A stretch of DNA of 64,000 nucleotides, taken from Colwellia sp. 1_MG-2023 (GTDB lineage Bacteria > Pseudomonadota > Gammaproteobacteria > Enterobacterales > Alteromonadaceae). Location: the NCBI RefSeq assembly GCF_030546755.1, contig NZ_JAUOPE010000013.1, positions 1-64,000 on the forward strand, in the 5' to 3' direction. Position 1 is the stretch's first letter. Every line of letters starts with the position of its first letter. The translations under genes were made by a program, and so were the position numbers. Of the stretch, positions 29,971 through 38,978 are shown in pieces. The notes under the pieces were generated by a model. The model was not told the DNA's origin, did not search any database, and worked only from the letters and a program-made list of their open reading frames with translations.

Positions 29971-30130
29971 AGTTTTTGTGACTCAATTATGTCACAACAC
30001 ACTATTTGCTTAGTGCACAAAGCAATCTGTCGCTAAGGTAACAGCGATTTGTCAGCCTCTCGGGTGTCATTATTATTGCGCCATATTACGCAATAAGCTG
30101 CTAAAAATTTCTGATTGTAACTATTACAAT
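29971..30130 (-). promoter_or_regulatory. Structured rne 5' leader
   Basis: On the minus strand upstream of the rne ATG, four hairpins can be read. They are ATTGTAA/TTACAAT (30114-30130), TTATTGCG/CGCAATAA (30073-30096), TCGCT/AGCGA (30030-30047) and TTGTGAC/GTCACAA (29975-29996). The last lies five bases from the start codon and includes the only GAG-like ribosome binding sequence. E. coli rne is autoregulated through such a leader; the same is inferred here. The whole rne-rluC gap (29971-30565) holds no convincing gene. Confidence 0.6.
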
Positions 30131-30565
30131 AAGGCTTACCTTACTGTTTGTGTATTCTTTATGTGCTCAGCAAGCGTGCTGTGCTCTTTTGATAACTGTT
30201 TACTTAGTGATAATCAGCTTAAGACTTTTCTTAAGTGTCGCTATCATTTGAAAAAGGTAAAAGTTATCAATTCTTATTTAAAAAGTGCTTTATTCTCGCT
30301 GGACAAAATTGTTTATGCGTTCTATTTGACATGATATTTAAGTCATTTTCGCAATTGGCCGTTCTGTTAATAAGTCATTTTTGTCGTAATGCCTATTAAT
30401 GTGGCCGCAATTCGCCTCTTACGTTTCGCTAAAAGCTTCCATTACTGTGTTGCAAGATTAATTATAATACAACTTATCTATTATCCCATTCTTTTTATGA
30501 AAAACGCAATAAAATCGTTAGTTTATTTAGCTGAAACCGTAAAAAAGTGTGATAAACTCCCGCCT

Positions 30566-31522
30566 ATGAATGAAAGTAATAAACCCAAAGTCAGATTTAT
30601 CACTGTTGACAGTGAAGATGCTGGACAAAGAATCGACAATTTTCTCCTCAAAACGCTAAAAGGTGTGCCGAAAAGCATGATCTATAAACTGTTGCGTAAA
30701 GGGGAGATCCGTGTCAATAAAAAACGTTGTAAACCCGAATATAAATTGGTTAATGAAGATATTCTTCGTATTGCCCCAATTCGGGTTTCTGAAAATACCA
30801 ATACCGTTTCAACGCAATTAAATGTCGTTGCTAATTTAGAGAAACAAATTTTATTTGAAGATGACAGGCTCATTGTTATCAATAAACCCTCTGGTATGGC
30901 AGTTCACGGAGGGAGTGGCCTTAGCTTTGGTTTGATTGAAGCGTTAAGAGCTCTCAGACCCGATGCAAGAATGCTAGAATTGGTTCATCGTTTAGACAGA
31001 GATACCTCTGGCTGCTTAGTCGTCGCTAAAAAACGTTCAGCGCTAAGAAACTTGCATGAGCAATTAAGAAATAAAAAAGTTCAGAAGTTTTACCATGCGC
31101 TTGTTAAAGGTCGTTGGTCGGCTAAACTCACGAAAGTGACTGAGTCGTTGAAGAAAAATGATTTAAAATCAGGCGAACGAGTTGTTATTGTTGATAATAT
31201 TAATGGCAAAGAATCTGAAACACGCTATAAAGTGTTACAACACTTTCAAGGCGCTACTTTAGTAAGAGCATTTCCAGTAACTGGTCGAACTCATCAAATT
31301 CGTGTGCATTGTCAATGTAAAGGCCATCCCATTGCAAGTGACGCAAAATATGGTCATCCTGATTTCGATGCTGATATGAAAGCTAAAGGTTTAAAACGCT
31401 TATTTTTACATGCTGCGAGCATTGAGTTTACTCATCCTCTTACTGAACAACGCTTAAAAATTGAAGCCCCACTTGAACCATCACTAGAAAAACTCTTAAC
31501 TCAATTAAAAAAAGAACAATAG
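30566..31522 (+). CDS. rluC: 23S rRNA pseudouridine synthase RluC
   Basis: Makes pseudouridine at 955, 2504 and 2580 in E. coli 23S rRNA. An S4 RNA-binding domain (AGQRIDNFL to KPEYKLVNEDILRI) is followed by the catalytic domain with HRLDRDTSGCL (the Asp). GRTHQIRVHC comes later. The frame stays open to 30389, but homologues start about eight residues before the S4 domain. ATG 30566 (MNESNKPKVRF) is therefore taken, giving 318 residues, the E. coli length. It is divergent from rne as in E. coli. Confidence 0.96.
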   Translation: MNESNKPKVRFITVDSEDAGQRIDNFLLKTLKGVPKSMIYKLLRKGEIRVNKKRCKPEYKLVNEDILRIAPIRVSENTNTVSTQLNVVANLEKQILFEDDRLIVINKPSGMAVHGGSGLSFGLIEALRALRPDARMLELVHRLDRDTSGCLVVAKKRSALRNLHEQLRNKKVQKFYHALVKGRWSAKLTKVTESLKKNDLKSGERVVIVDNINGKESETRYKVLQHFQGATLVRAFPVTGRTHQIRVHCQCKGHPIASDAKYGHPDFDADMKAKGLKRLFLHAASIEFTHPLTEQRLKIEAPLEPSLEKLLTQLKKEQ

Positions 31523-31533
31523 GCTGAAGCTAA

Positions 31534-32181
31534 ATGAATCACTATAAAGTTATTATATTTGATTGGGATGGCACAGTAATGGATTCCGTTGATCGCATAG
31601 TCTCATCCATGCGTTCAGCGGCAAAAGTCGTTGATTTACCAGTACCGACGCCAAATCATGTAAAGCAAATTATTGGTTTAAGTATTCCTGAAGCGACAAG
31701 ACAATTGTTTCCACACTGTACTGCTGAACAAGCTGAAGCTTTGCGAGTAAATTATAAAAAGCATTATATTGAGATTGATGAAACACCATCTCCTTTATTT
31801 CCTGATGCGGAACAATTATTTACTCATTTATTAGCACAAGGAAAATACTTAGCTGTTGCAACGGGTAAAGGTAGAGATGGTTTAGAAAGAGTGTTTGAAT
31901 TATCCAATACTAAGCATTATTTCCATACTTCGCGATGTGCAAAAGAATGTAAATCGAAACCAGATCCCGATATGATCAATCAAATTTTAGCGGAATTAAA
32001 TATCGATGCGAGTGAAGCCGTGATGATTGGTGATACTACTCACGATATGTTGATGGCCAAAAATGCTAATGTCGATCGTATTGGAGTAACGTTTGGAGTG
32101 CATGATCGTCAAGCATTAAGTGAGTTTCAACCACAAGCGATTGTTGACTCATTAGCAGAGTTATCAAATTTGTTAGGTTAA
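31534..32181 (+). CDS. HAD-superfamily phosphatase (Gph-like)
   Basis: A 215-residue HAD-IA hydrolase with motif I FDWDGTVMDS (nucleophile Asp10), motif II VATGKG, Lys in CKSKPDPD, and motif IV MIGDTTHDM. It lies 11 bases after rluC, a pairing that is common in gammaproteobacteria. Substrate is unknown; similarity to phosphoglycolate/pyrophosphate phosphatases is by fold only. Confidence 0.9.
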   Translation: MNHYKVIIFDWDGTVMDSVDRIVSSMRSAAKVVDLPVPTPNHVKQIIGLSIPEATRQLFPHCTAEQAEALRVNYKKHYIEIDETPSPLFPDAEQLFTHLLAQGKYLAVATGKGRDGLERVFELSNTKHYFHTSRCAKECKSKPDPDMINQILAELNIDASEAVMIGDTTHDMLMAKNANVDRIGVTFGVHDRQALSEFQPQAIVDSLAELSNLLG

Positions 32182-32293
32182 GTCACTTTATCAATTTAGT
32201 TAAGTTTAGTTAACGACATTGTATTTATTCTCTATGATTCGTTAATACTTAATATGACATATTGATAACAATTGCGGTAATAGTGTTGATTTT

Positions 32294-32581
32294 ATGAAGA
32301 TAAATACATGGTTCTGCGTAAATTTAGGTGATGCTAATATTTCACAATTAACACTTTGTGAGCTTAAACAATCGTTAACTGATGTCTTTAATCAAAACGG
32401 GCAGCCAAAAAAAATGCTAGCCGTTTACCGATATGAGTCCCAATCGGTACATTGTCAAACAAAGTTATTTTTATCTGAAAGTTTTCAAAAGTATTTAAAA
32501 CTTGAAAATGCACAACAGTGTCCTGCGCCCGACTTTAATAATGTTGAGTACCTTGTCGGCAATAAAAATTACATGTGTTAA
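32294..32581 (+). CDS. Hypothetical protein, 95 residues
   Basis: A small soluble protein with no motif I recognise. It is fairly rich in Cys and Gln (WFCVNLGDANI, SVHCQTKLF, NAQQCPAPDF). There is no signal peptide or membrane helix. The start ATG 32294 has only a weak upstream binding site. It is plausible because the interval is otherwise empty and its codon use resembles the neighbours. Confidence 0.45.
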   Translation: MKINTWFCVNLGDANISQLTLCELKQSLTDVFNQNGQPKKMLAVYRYESQSVHCQTKLFLSESFQKYLKLENAQQCPAPDFNNVEYLVGNKNYMC

Positions 32582-32725
32582 AACGTCTTCTTATTAATAA
32601 TAAATGCTAACTCATACAAAAGGTTGTAATTACAAGAATAAATAGTTAGTGTTATTGTATAAATATCAACCGACTAGTGTAGGTATTTAAACCATAAATG
32701 ATAATAATTAATAAGGGGAAGTTTT

Positions 32726-33157
32726 ATGGCGAATGCAAATAATGTTGAAGGGATAGAAAATGAAAACTTGTTTCGTGCATTAGTAACAGCACCACTTGCT
32801 ATCTTTTTTGTGATCATAGCAGCCAATTCTGTGATGTCATCAGGTATATTTATATTTAAATTAATATTTATTGGGATGGCAATATACTTCTCTTTGAGTA
32901 CGCTTGCATATGCTGCGTATTATACAAACGACCATCATGCAGAGAAAGCCGATAAAGTATTCAAAAACAAAAATTTCTTTAATTTATTATTCAACGCGCC
33001 ATTATCATTAGCTTTTATTATCTTCACCGTTCTCTCTTTTACTAATGATGCAAGCTTATTCTTTAATCTAATCTTTGGTGCGTTGGCATTTATATCAACA
33101 CTTTTTACCCTTGCTTATGCAGCGTTTTACACCAATGATTGTTATGACAGCGAATAA
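32726..33157 (+). CDS. Internally duplicated four-helix membrane protein
   Basis: A 143-residue membrane protein of unknown function built from two similar halves of about 60 residues. Each half has a polar lead-in, APL, a hydrophobic helix, a second helix, then the shared end LAYAAYYTNDHHAEK (first half) or LAYAAFYTNDCYDSE (second). Each half thus contributes two transmembrane segments. Ribosome binding site AAGGGG is well placed before ATG 32726. A terminator follows, so it is probably monocistronic. Confidence 0.7.
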   Translation: MANANNVEGIENENLFRALVTAPLAIFFVIIAANSVMSSGIFIFKLIFIGMAIYFSLSTLAYAAYYTNDHHAEKADKVFKNKNFFNLLFNAPLSLAFIIFTVLSFTNDASLFFNLIFGALAFISTLFTLAYAAFYTNDCYDSE

Positions 33158-33250
33158 AAACCTTTAAGCTAATTATTGTGATGTTTAAGGTATTACTTTG
33201 TTAATATCAGAACATTAAACAACTAATATTTTTAAACCGTACACATTATT

Positions 33251-33287
33251 TAAGCCTATTAACCAGCCGTTAATAGGCTTTTTTTAT
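33251..33287 (+). terminator. Rho-independent terminator
   Basis: Stem AAGCCTATTAAC/GTTAATAGGCTT with a five-base loop is followed by seven T. It ends the transcript of the duplicated membrane protein. Confidence 0.92.
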
Positions 33288-33404
33288 ATGATTTAAATTG
33301 TAATAAACTATGAATAATGGCCAGAAAATAAACAAAACTTAAAAGGTTAATATATAGTTAATAGAGTAAGCCATTAACTTAGTGAGAAATCCTATGGAGG
33401 TTTT

Positions 33405-34592
33405 ATGCTTAACTTAATTTATATCAGATCTTTGGTTGTCATCATTAGTATTTTCCTTGTTTCATGCCAATCTACTACCGCAAACATCGAAAAAGCTCCT
33501 ATTTATACGGCCTTATATTTAGATAATAAATTTGATCATGACTCAGACGAAGCCATAGAGACTGAAGAAGAAATATTCGCGCTTGATGACGAAATGAAAT
33601 TGATGGTTAATGAGAAACTTTTAACGATTCGTGAGCCTAAAAAAAGAGCCAAACGCTTATTAAGACACATTTTTGCAAAAGAAAATATAGACTTAGCTTA
33701 CCAAAGTGCGGCTAATTTAACGGCTAGTGAGGCGTATCATAGTCAAACTGCAAATTGTATGTCGCTGACAATTATGGCTTATGCTTTAGCTAAAGAAGCC
33801 AGATTAGACGTAAAATTTCAAGATGTAGAAGTACCTGAGTATTGGGTGAGAAATGGTCAATACAATATGTTAACAGGTCATGTAAATTTAATATTAACGG
33901 AAGCGCGAGTACCAAATAAAACCATCGTTTACGGAAGAGAGTTATTACAAATCGATTTCGATCCAGATGTGTACAAAAAATCATTTCCAAAAAAAGTGAT
34001 TGATAAAAATACCGTTTTAGCGATGTTTTACAATAATAAAGGCGGGCATGCACTGGTTGATAAAAACTACACACTTGCATATAAATACTTGAAAAAAGCT
34101 ACGCTTGTTGATCCATCCTTTTCTTCAGCTTGGGGAAATTTAGGCATTTTATATAAACTAAATGGCATTAATGATTATGCTGAAAAATCCTACATACATG
34201 CCATAAATTTAGACAGCGATAATTTAACAGCGCTGACTAATTTATCTTTCTTATTAGAAAGTAATAAAGAATTCGAGAAAGCTCGTGAAATAGAACAACA
34301 ATTACATAATAAAAGAATTACGAATCCTTATTACCATGCGTTATTAGCCGACGAAGCTTTTTATCGAGGCGAAAATGACAAGGCAATCAAACATTATAAA
34401 CGCGCGATTCGTATGGATAATAAAGTCCATGAATTTTATTTTGGCATTGCAAAAGTTTATTATGCATTGAATCAAATAAAACGTGCTGAAAGTGCCATGA
34501 ATAAAGCACTTGCTTATAATCGAACGACTGCTATTGAATCTCAATACCTAGCAAAATTAAACTTTTTAAAAGATCTGGAGCTTCACAATTAA
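33405..34592 (+). CDS. Lipoprotein with transglutaminase-like domain and TPR repeats
   Basis: A 395-residue lipoprotein whose signal peptide ends in the lipobox FLVSC (Cys21). Residues about 95-190 form a transglutaminase-like fold with possible catalytic Cys in NCMSLTIM, His in GHVNLIL and Asp in IDFDPD. From about 205 on are four to five TPR motifs, such as AWGNLGILYKLNGINDYAEKSY (given here as AWGNLGILYKLNG) and YFGIAKVYYALNQ. It has strong Shine-Dalgarno TGGAGG. Its stop overlaps the ATT start proposed for the next lipoprotein. The role is unknown; peptidase or scaffold at the envelope is possible. Confidence 0.75.
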   Translation: MLNLIYIRSLVVIISIFLVSCQSTTANIEKAPIYTALYLDNKFDHDSDEAIETEEEIFALDDEMKLMVNEKLLTIREPKKRAKRLLRHIFAKENIDLAYQSAANLTASEAYHSQTANCMSLTIMAYALAKEARLDVKFQDVEVPEYWVRNGQYNMLTGHVNLILTEARVPNKTIVYGRELLQIDFDPDVYKKSFPKKVIDKNTVLAMFYNNKGGHALVDKNYTLAYKYLKKATLVDPSFSSAWGNLGILYKLNGINDYAEKSYIHAINLDSDNLTALTNLSFLLESNKEFEKAREIEQQLHNKRITNPYYHALLADEAFYRGENDKAIKHYKRAIRMDNKVHEFYFGIAKVYYALNQIKRAESAMNKALAYNRTTAIESQYLAKLNFLKDLELHN

Positions 34593-35550
34593 ACGTTTTA
34601 TTTATTTAGTTAGCATACTAAGTTCTATGTCCATTTTATTAGGCGCTTGTCAATCAACAAGCGCTGAGAAAAGCATTAAACAAACATTGTTTATTACCCT
34701 TGAGCCAAATAAGTTACTGCAACATTTAAAAATTTTATCCTCAGACACTTTTCAAGGGAGAAAAACTTCAACTAAGCACAATATCCAAGCTCAACAATAT
34801 ATTATTGAACAGTTAACCCAATATTCTGTGCAACCATTTAAAGGGAAATTCATTCATCCTTTCAAATATTCAAGCTCGTTTGGTGAAAAAACAGGAAGTA
34901 ATGTTGTTGCTTTTATTGAAGGTAGTAATAAAAGTAGTGACTATATAGTACTTAGTGCGCATTTCGATCATTTAGGCAAAAAAGGAAACAAAATATATAA
35001 TGGTGCAGACGATAATGCCTCTGGCGTTTCTGCACTTCTTGGCATAAGTGAGTTATTAGTTAAGCAACCTATAAAACATAATGTAATCCTATTATTTACT
35101 GATGCAGAAGAACAAGGTTTAAAGGGAAGTAAAGCTTTCGTCGACGATAATTTAACTTTACTCACTCGTATTAAGTTAAATATTAATATTGATATGTTAG
35201 CCGGTAGTAAAACCAGTAAAAAACTTCACTATGTATATCGAGGATTAAATGAGCTATTTCCTCAACACACCGTAGATAAGTTTAATAATAATCATCTCTA
35301 TGAACAATTGCCGATAGTTAAAGGGTTCACCAGAAATAGACATACATTAAATAAACGGATTAATTGGCTACTCGCTAGCGATCATGGCAGTTTTCATAAA
35401 AAAGGGGTGCCTTTTATCTATTATGGTGTTGGAACTCACCATAATTACCATAGTGAAAATGATGTGTTTTCAAAGACCAATCACCAATTATTCATAAACT
35501 CATCAAATGCTATTTTTCAGCAGCTTTTATTTATCGATCAAATAATTTAA
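34588..35550 (+). CDS. M28-family metallopeptidase lipoprotein with ATT start
   Basis: A zinc aminopeptidase-like protein with di-zinc ligands in SAHFDHLGKKG, GADDNASGVSALL and TDAEEQGLKGS, and a late His in THHNYHSENDVF. The first ATG (34627) leaves only MSILLGAC, too short for a signal peptide. Reading from ATT 34588 gives KRFIYLVSILSSMSILLGAC, a textbook lipoprotein signal. GGAG at 34577-34580 lies seven bases before the ATT, whose last base overlaps the preceding TAA. ATT is a known rare start (infC, pcnB in E. coli). From ATT the protein has 320 residues. Confidence 0.75.
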   Translation: MKRFIYLVSILSSMSILLGACQSTSAEKSIKQTLFITLEPNKLLQHLKILSSDTFQGRKTSTKHNIQAQQYIIEQLTQYSVQPFKGKFIHPFKYSSSFGEKTGSNVVAFIEGSNKSSDYIVLSAHFDHLGKKGNKIYNGADDNASGVSALLGISELLVKQPIKHNVILLFTDAEEQGLKGSKAFVDDNLTLLTRIKLNINIDMLAGSKTSKKLHYVYRGLNELFPQHTVDKFNNNHLYEQLPIVKGFTRNRHTLNKRINWLLASDHGSFHKKGVPFIYYGVGTHHNYHSENDVFSKTNHQLFINSSNAIFQQLLFIDQII

Positions 35551-35631
35551 ACACATCCTACCATTAACTTTTAATGCCAAAGCACGTTATAATGATAAAA
35601 ATTTTGAACATTAGTTATTGGATATTTGAAA

Positions 35632-36189
35632 ATGCAAAAGCGTTTCATTACAGCACAAGAGCTTTTAGAAGACTCATTTCGTGTTGCTGCAAAAGTATAT
35701 GAAGATGGTTTTAGACCTCAGTTTATTGTTGGTATTTGGCGTGGTGGGGCACCTATTGGCATTGCAGTACAAGAGTTTTTTGATTTTAAGAAAGTAGATA
35801 CTGATCATATTGCTGTGCGTACTTCTTCTTATTACGGTATTAATCAACAAAGTAAAGAAATAAAAGTACACGGTTTACATTATATTATTGAAAATGCGAA
35901 TGCTGATGACGGCTTACTCATTGTCGATGATGTGTTCGACTCAGGTCGAAGTATCGAAGCTTTGATCACTCAATTAAAATTATTAACTAGAAAAAACATG
36001 CCGACAGATGTTCGCATCGCATGTCCATGGTATAAACCAAAAAATTCAAAGGTAGATATTAAACCTGACTATTATGTCCATGAATCTGAAGAATGGTTAG
36101 TTTTTCCGCATGAACTTTCTGGCTTAACGCAAGAAGAATTACTTTCTGGCAAAACAGATCTTGCCAATATCAAAGATTTATTTGTTTAA
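35632..36189 (+). CDS. Phosphoribosyltransferase, hypoxanthine/xanthine type
   Basis: A type I PRTase of 185 residues that would salvage a purine base with PRPP. The PRPP loop is LLIVDDVFDSGRSIEALI (about 97-114). An N-terminal FIVGIWRGGAPIG loop binds pyrophosphate, and YYVHESEEWLVFPHE forms the C-terminal base-recognition region. ATG 35632 is preferred to TTG 35626. It is followed at once by a terminator. The exact base is not fixed by sequence inspection. Confidence 0.85.
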   Translation: MQKRFITAQELLEDSFRVAAKVYEDGFRPQFIVGIWRGGAPIGIAVQEFFDFKKVDTDHIAVRTSSYYGINQQSKEIKVHGLHYIIENANADDGLLIVDDVFDSGRSIEALITQLKLLTRKNMPTDVRIACPWYKPKNSKVDIKPDYYVHESEEWLVFPHELSGLTQEELLSGKTDLANIKDLFV

Positions 36190-36209
36190 ACTCTATTTAA
36201 GCGATAAAT

Positions 36210-36243
36210 TAAAGCACAATAGCTAAGTTATTGTGCTTTTTTA
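36210..36243 (+). terminator. Rho-independent terminator after phosphoribosyltransferase gene
   Basis: Stem AAGCACAATA/TATTGTGCTT followed by a T run. Confidence 0.9.
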
Positions 36244-36283
36244 GTTCTAGGAACTAAATTTTAATAAATCAAAAGGAAGAGTA

Positions 36284-37489
36284 ATGAATCGTTTCATTAT
36301 TATTTGTTTGTTAACCTTATCGACAAATTGTTTTGCGAATAATCCGCTAATATTATTATCTATTGACGGATTTTCACATGATTATTTAGCGCAATACAAA
36401 CCTAAAAATATACTATCTCTCGCTAATAAAGGTGTTATGGCAAAAGGTTTAACACCCGTATTTCCTTCTAAAACGTTTCCAAATCACCTTTCCATTGTGA
36501 CAGGAATGTATCCGGCAAATCACGGCATTGTTCATAATAGTTTTTACCATCGAGAGCTAAAAAAACAATACTCTTTAGGCGCAGGAAAAAACAATTCAAC
36601 CTGGCTTACCGCTAAACCTATTTGGACAGTTGCCGAACAACAAGGCGTTAAATCTGCGATATATTTTTGGCCTGAATCAGAAACTAAAGCCGACGGGGTT
36701 TTACCTAGTTACTATTTTAAATATAAACACAGCGAACCCAATATAAATAGAATAAATCAAATTGTTGACTGGTTAAAACTCCCAGAACCGCAAAGACCAG
36801 GATTTATTGCCGGCTATTTTTCAACGATAGACGATGCAGGTCATAAATTTGGCCCAGACGCTAAAGAACTTGCCAATGCAATAAAGGAAATTGATAGTTT
36901 AATTGGGAAGTTAATTGAAAAAATTACCGTAGAGACTAAAGTTACGCCCAATATTCTTTTAGTGTCTGATCACGGTATGACACCCATAGATAAGCAACGA
37001 ATTATTCTTCGAGAAAATTTACTTTCAAACTTCCCACAATTACATGTGGTTAATGGTCAAACTCAACTATATATTTACGAAGATGATGAAAAGTTATTAA
37101 ACGATGTCCGATCACATTTAATCTCTATTCCTGAAAAACAACATTATCAAGTTTTTAAGCAATCAGATTTTCCTAAACATTGGCACTTAAACGACAAAAA
37201 TGCTGTTATTCCTGACATGATTGTTAATGCCTTACCACCCACCATATTTAAAGACGAAATCGGCTATACTAGCTCGGCAACACATGGCTATGATGCGATT
37301 AATCATCCAGAATTATCGGCAATTTTTATTGCTCAAGGCCCCGATATAAAAAATGGTTTAACGATCAATGCTTTTGAAAATATCCATATATATTCACTTA
37401 TGGAAACCTTACTGGAGTTACCCGTTACAAGCCATGTAGATAGCAATTCAACTGTGTTATCAAAGTTAATCTTAAAAGATAAAATTTAA
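36284..37489 (+). CDS. Exported nucleotide pyrophosphatase/phosphodiesterase (NPP family)
   Basis: An alkaline-phosphatase-superfamily enzyme with signal peptide MNRFIIICLLTLSTNCFA. Metal and nucleophile residues are visible: Asp28 in LLSIDGFSHDYL, Thr64 with Asn67 in PSKTFPNH, Asp/His in STIDDAGHKFGP, DH in LVSDHGMTP, and His in SATHGYD. It would hydrolyse nucleotide phosphodiester or pyrophosphate bonds in the periplasm. The upstream purine phosphoribosyltransferase would suit salvage of released bases, although a terminator lies between. Its 401 residues are normal for bacterial NPPs. AAAGGAAG precedes the ATG. Confidence 0.9.
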   Translation: MNRFIIICLLTLSTNCFANNPLILLSIDGFSHDYLAQYKPKNILSLANKGVMAKGLTPVFPSKTFPNHLSIVTGMYPANHGIVHNSFYHRELKKQYSLGAGKNNSTWLTAKPIWTVAEQQGVKSAIYFWPESETKADGVLPSYYFKYKHSEPNINRINQIVDWLKLPEPQRPGFIAGYFSTIDDAGHKFGPDAKELANAIKEIDSLIGKLIEKITVETKVTPNILLVSDHGMTPIDKQRIILRENLLSNFPQLHVVNGQTQLYIYEDDEKLLNDVRSHLISIPEKQHYQVFKQSDFPKHWHLNDKNAVIPDMIVNALPPTIFKDEIGYTSSATHGYDAINHPELSAIFIAQGPDIKNGLTINAFENIHIYSLMETLLELPVTSHVDSNSTVLSKLILKDKI

Positions 37490-37617
37490 AATTAGCGACT
37501 AAAGCAAAATTAATTAACAAAACCCTTATTATTAGCAGTTAATACTTTATTTCTATAGGGAAAGTAGGGTATGTTTAACTATTAATTATTAATAATAACT
37601 AGAAGCCATTTAATTAG

Positions 37618-38829
37618 ATGTATAGTACTTATATAGCTCGTCAAGCGATTCTTGATCGAAACTCAAAAACCATCGGTTATGAGCTACTTTTTCGCGATAG
37701 CTCTGAAAACTCATTTCCTGAAATTGATCAAGATGTCGCTAGTTCAAAGCTTGTTATTCAAAATCACTTGTTAGGTGATATAAAAGCAATAAGCTTAGGT
37801 AAATTAGCTTTTATAAATTTCACAGAAAAATGTTTAATTAATAAATATCCTTTAATGTTTGATCGCGAATCTATTGTTATAGAATTAGTTGGCCATATCA
37901 CGGCAACTGATCGCTTAATTAAAATTGTGAAATATTACAGCGAAAAAGGTTATAAAATTGCGTTAACAGAATACGATCTAGATATTAAATGGGATGCTTT
38001 ATTTCCTTATCTTTCAATAATTAAAATTGATATTGAAACAATTAACCCTAAACGTTTACAACCGATAGTTGAGCGTATTAAACCTTATAATATTAAATTA
38101 GCCGCAGAGAAAGTTGAAACAAACTATCAGCTTCAATCTTTGGCTGAAGTTGGCTTTAATTATTACCAAGGATTTTTCTATCATGAGCCCGAAATTTTAG
38201 AAGGGCAAACCTTGGCGCCTATTAAAACGCAAATGTTAAACTTGATCAGTGAAACATTTAACATCCCATTAAATTACGATGCTATTGCTGAAATTATTAG
38301 TCACGACATTAACTTAACTGTTGGCTTATTGAAGATGGTCAACAATGTCGCGACAAGTACCAGAGTTGAAATTACCTCTTTAAAACAAGCAACTGCTTAT
38401 TTAGGTGAAGATAAACTTAAGCAATTTGTCACTATACTTGCTTTATCAAAATTAACTTCTGATAAAACGAATGAAGTTTCAAAACAAGCATTAATCACCG
38501 CAAAATTAATGACGGCAATTGCCACCCAAAAAGCATTTGCTGAAATAAGTGATTTTGCCTTTATCACCGGTTTATTAAGTGCGATAGAAGTGATTTTAAG
38601 TATGCCAATTAATGAAATTGTTAAAACAATGCCTTTAGCTTCACCGATAGAAAAAGCGCTTGTCAATCATGATGGTTTATTAGGTGAGTTATTAGTATTA
38701 ACCACAAATTATATTACTGGCACAGAAGACAATATTGAGCCACTTATCACAGCATATTCTTTAGACGCTGAGTTTATCCACAAAGAATTTGTTGAAGCAA
38801 GTCGTTGGTGTCAAGAGCTCGGAATTTAA
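37618..38829 (+). CDS. EAL-HDOD (YuxH-type) signalling protein, EAL degenerate
   Basis: A 403-residue cytosolic protein. The N-terminal EAL-like domain has E22 in GYELLFR, the Asn in FINFTE, Lys in IIKID, and QGFFYHEP. However, the metal-binding Asp pair (ALDDFx) is replaced by T117-E118 in KIALTEYD, so c-di-GMP hydrolysis is unlikely. The C-terminal half is an HDOD domain (about 200-390, with ISHDINLTVGLLKMVN and LKQATAYLGEDKLKQF). YuxH-like proteins such as Vibrio CdgJ affect motility. A hairpin (TTGTGGGA/TTCCCGCAA, 38848-38880) lies just downstream. Confidence 0.88.
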   Translation: MYSTYIARQAILDRNSKTIGYELLFRDSSENSFPEIDQDVASSKLVIQNHLLGDIKAISLGKLAFINFTEKCLINKYPLMFDRESIVIELVGHITATDRLIKIVKYYSEKGYKIALTEYDLDIKWDALFPYLSIIKIDIETINPKRLQPIVERIKPYNIKLAAEKVETNYQLQSLAEVGFNYYQGFFYHEPEILEGQTLAPIKTQMLNLISETFNIPLNYDAIAEIISHDINLTVGLLKMVNNVATSTRVEITSLKQATAYLGEDKLKQFVTILALSKLTSDKTNEVSKQALITAKLMTAIATQKAFAEISDFAFITGLLSAIEVILSMPINEIVKTMPLASPIEKALVNHDGLLGELLVLTTNYITGTEDNIEPLITAYSLDAEFIHKEFVEASRWCQELGI

Positions 38830-38978
38830 AAAGGGCGCTTATATATTGTGGGAGTTACTTAAAGACAAATTCCCGCAATAAAATAATAGTTTATCACTAA
38901 AATTATTAAAGCCTGCCATCCAATATCATATTTAAAATAGTGCTTATTTACTTGATGGATCATAAATAGAGAGTATTC

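Noticed and set aside
30114-30130. ATTGTAACTATTACAAT as a HexR site
   Set aside because: The half-sites are two bases closer together than in the HexR consensus. It fits a small leader hairpin better.
30389-30565. N-terminal extension of rluC by 59 residues
   Set aside because: It is hydrophobic and unlike any RluC, and it overlaps the rne control region. ATG 30566 gives the family length.
32624-32635. TTGTAATTACAA palindrome as a HexR site
   Set aside because: It lacks the three-base centre of the HexR motif and is common by chance in AT-rich DNA.
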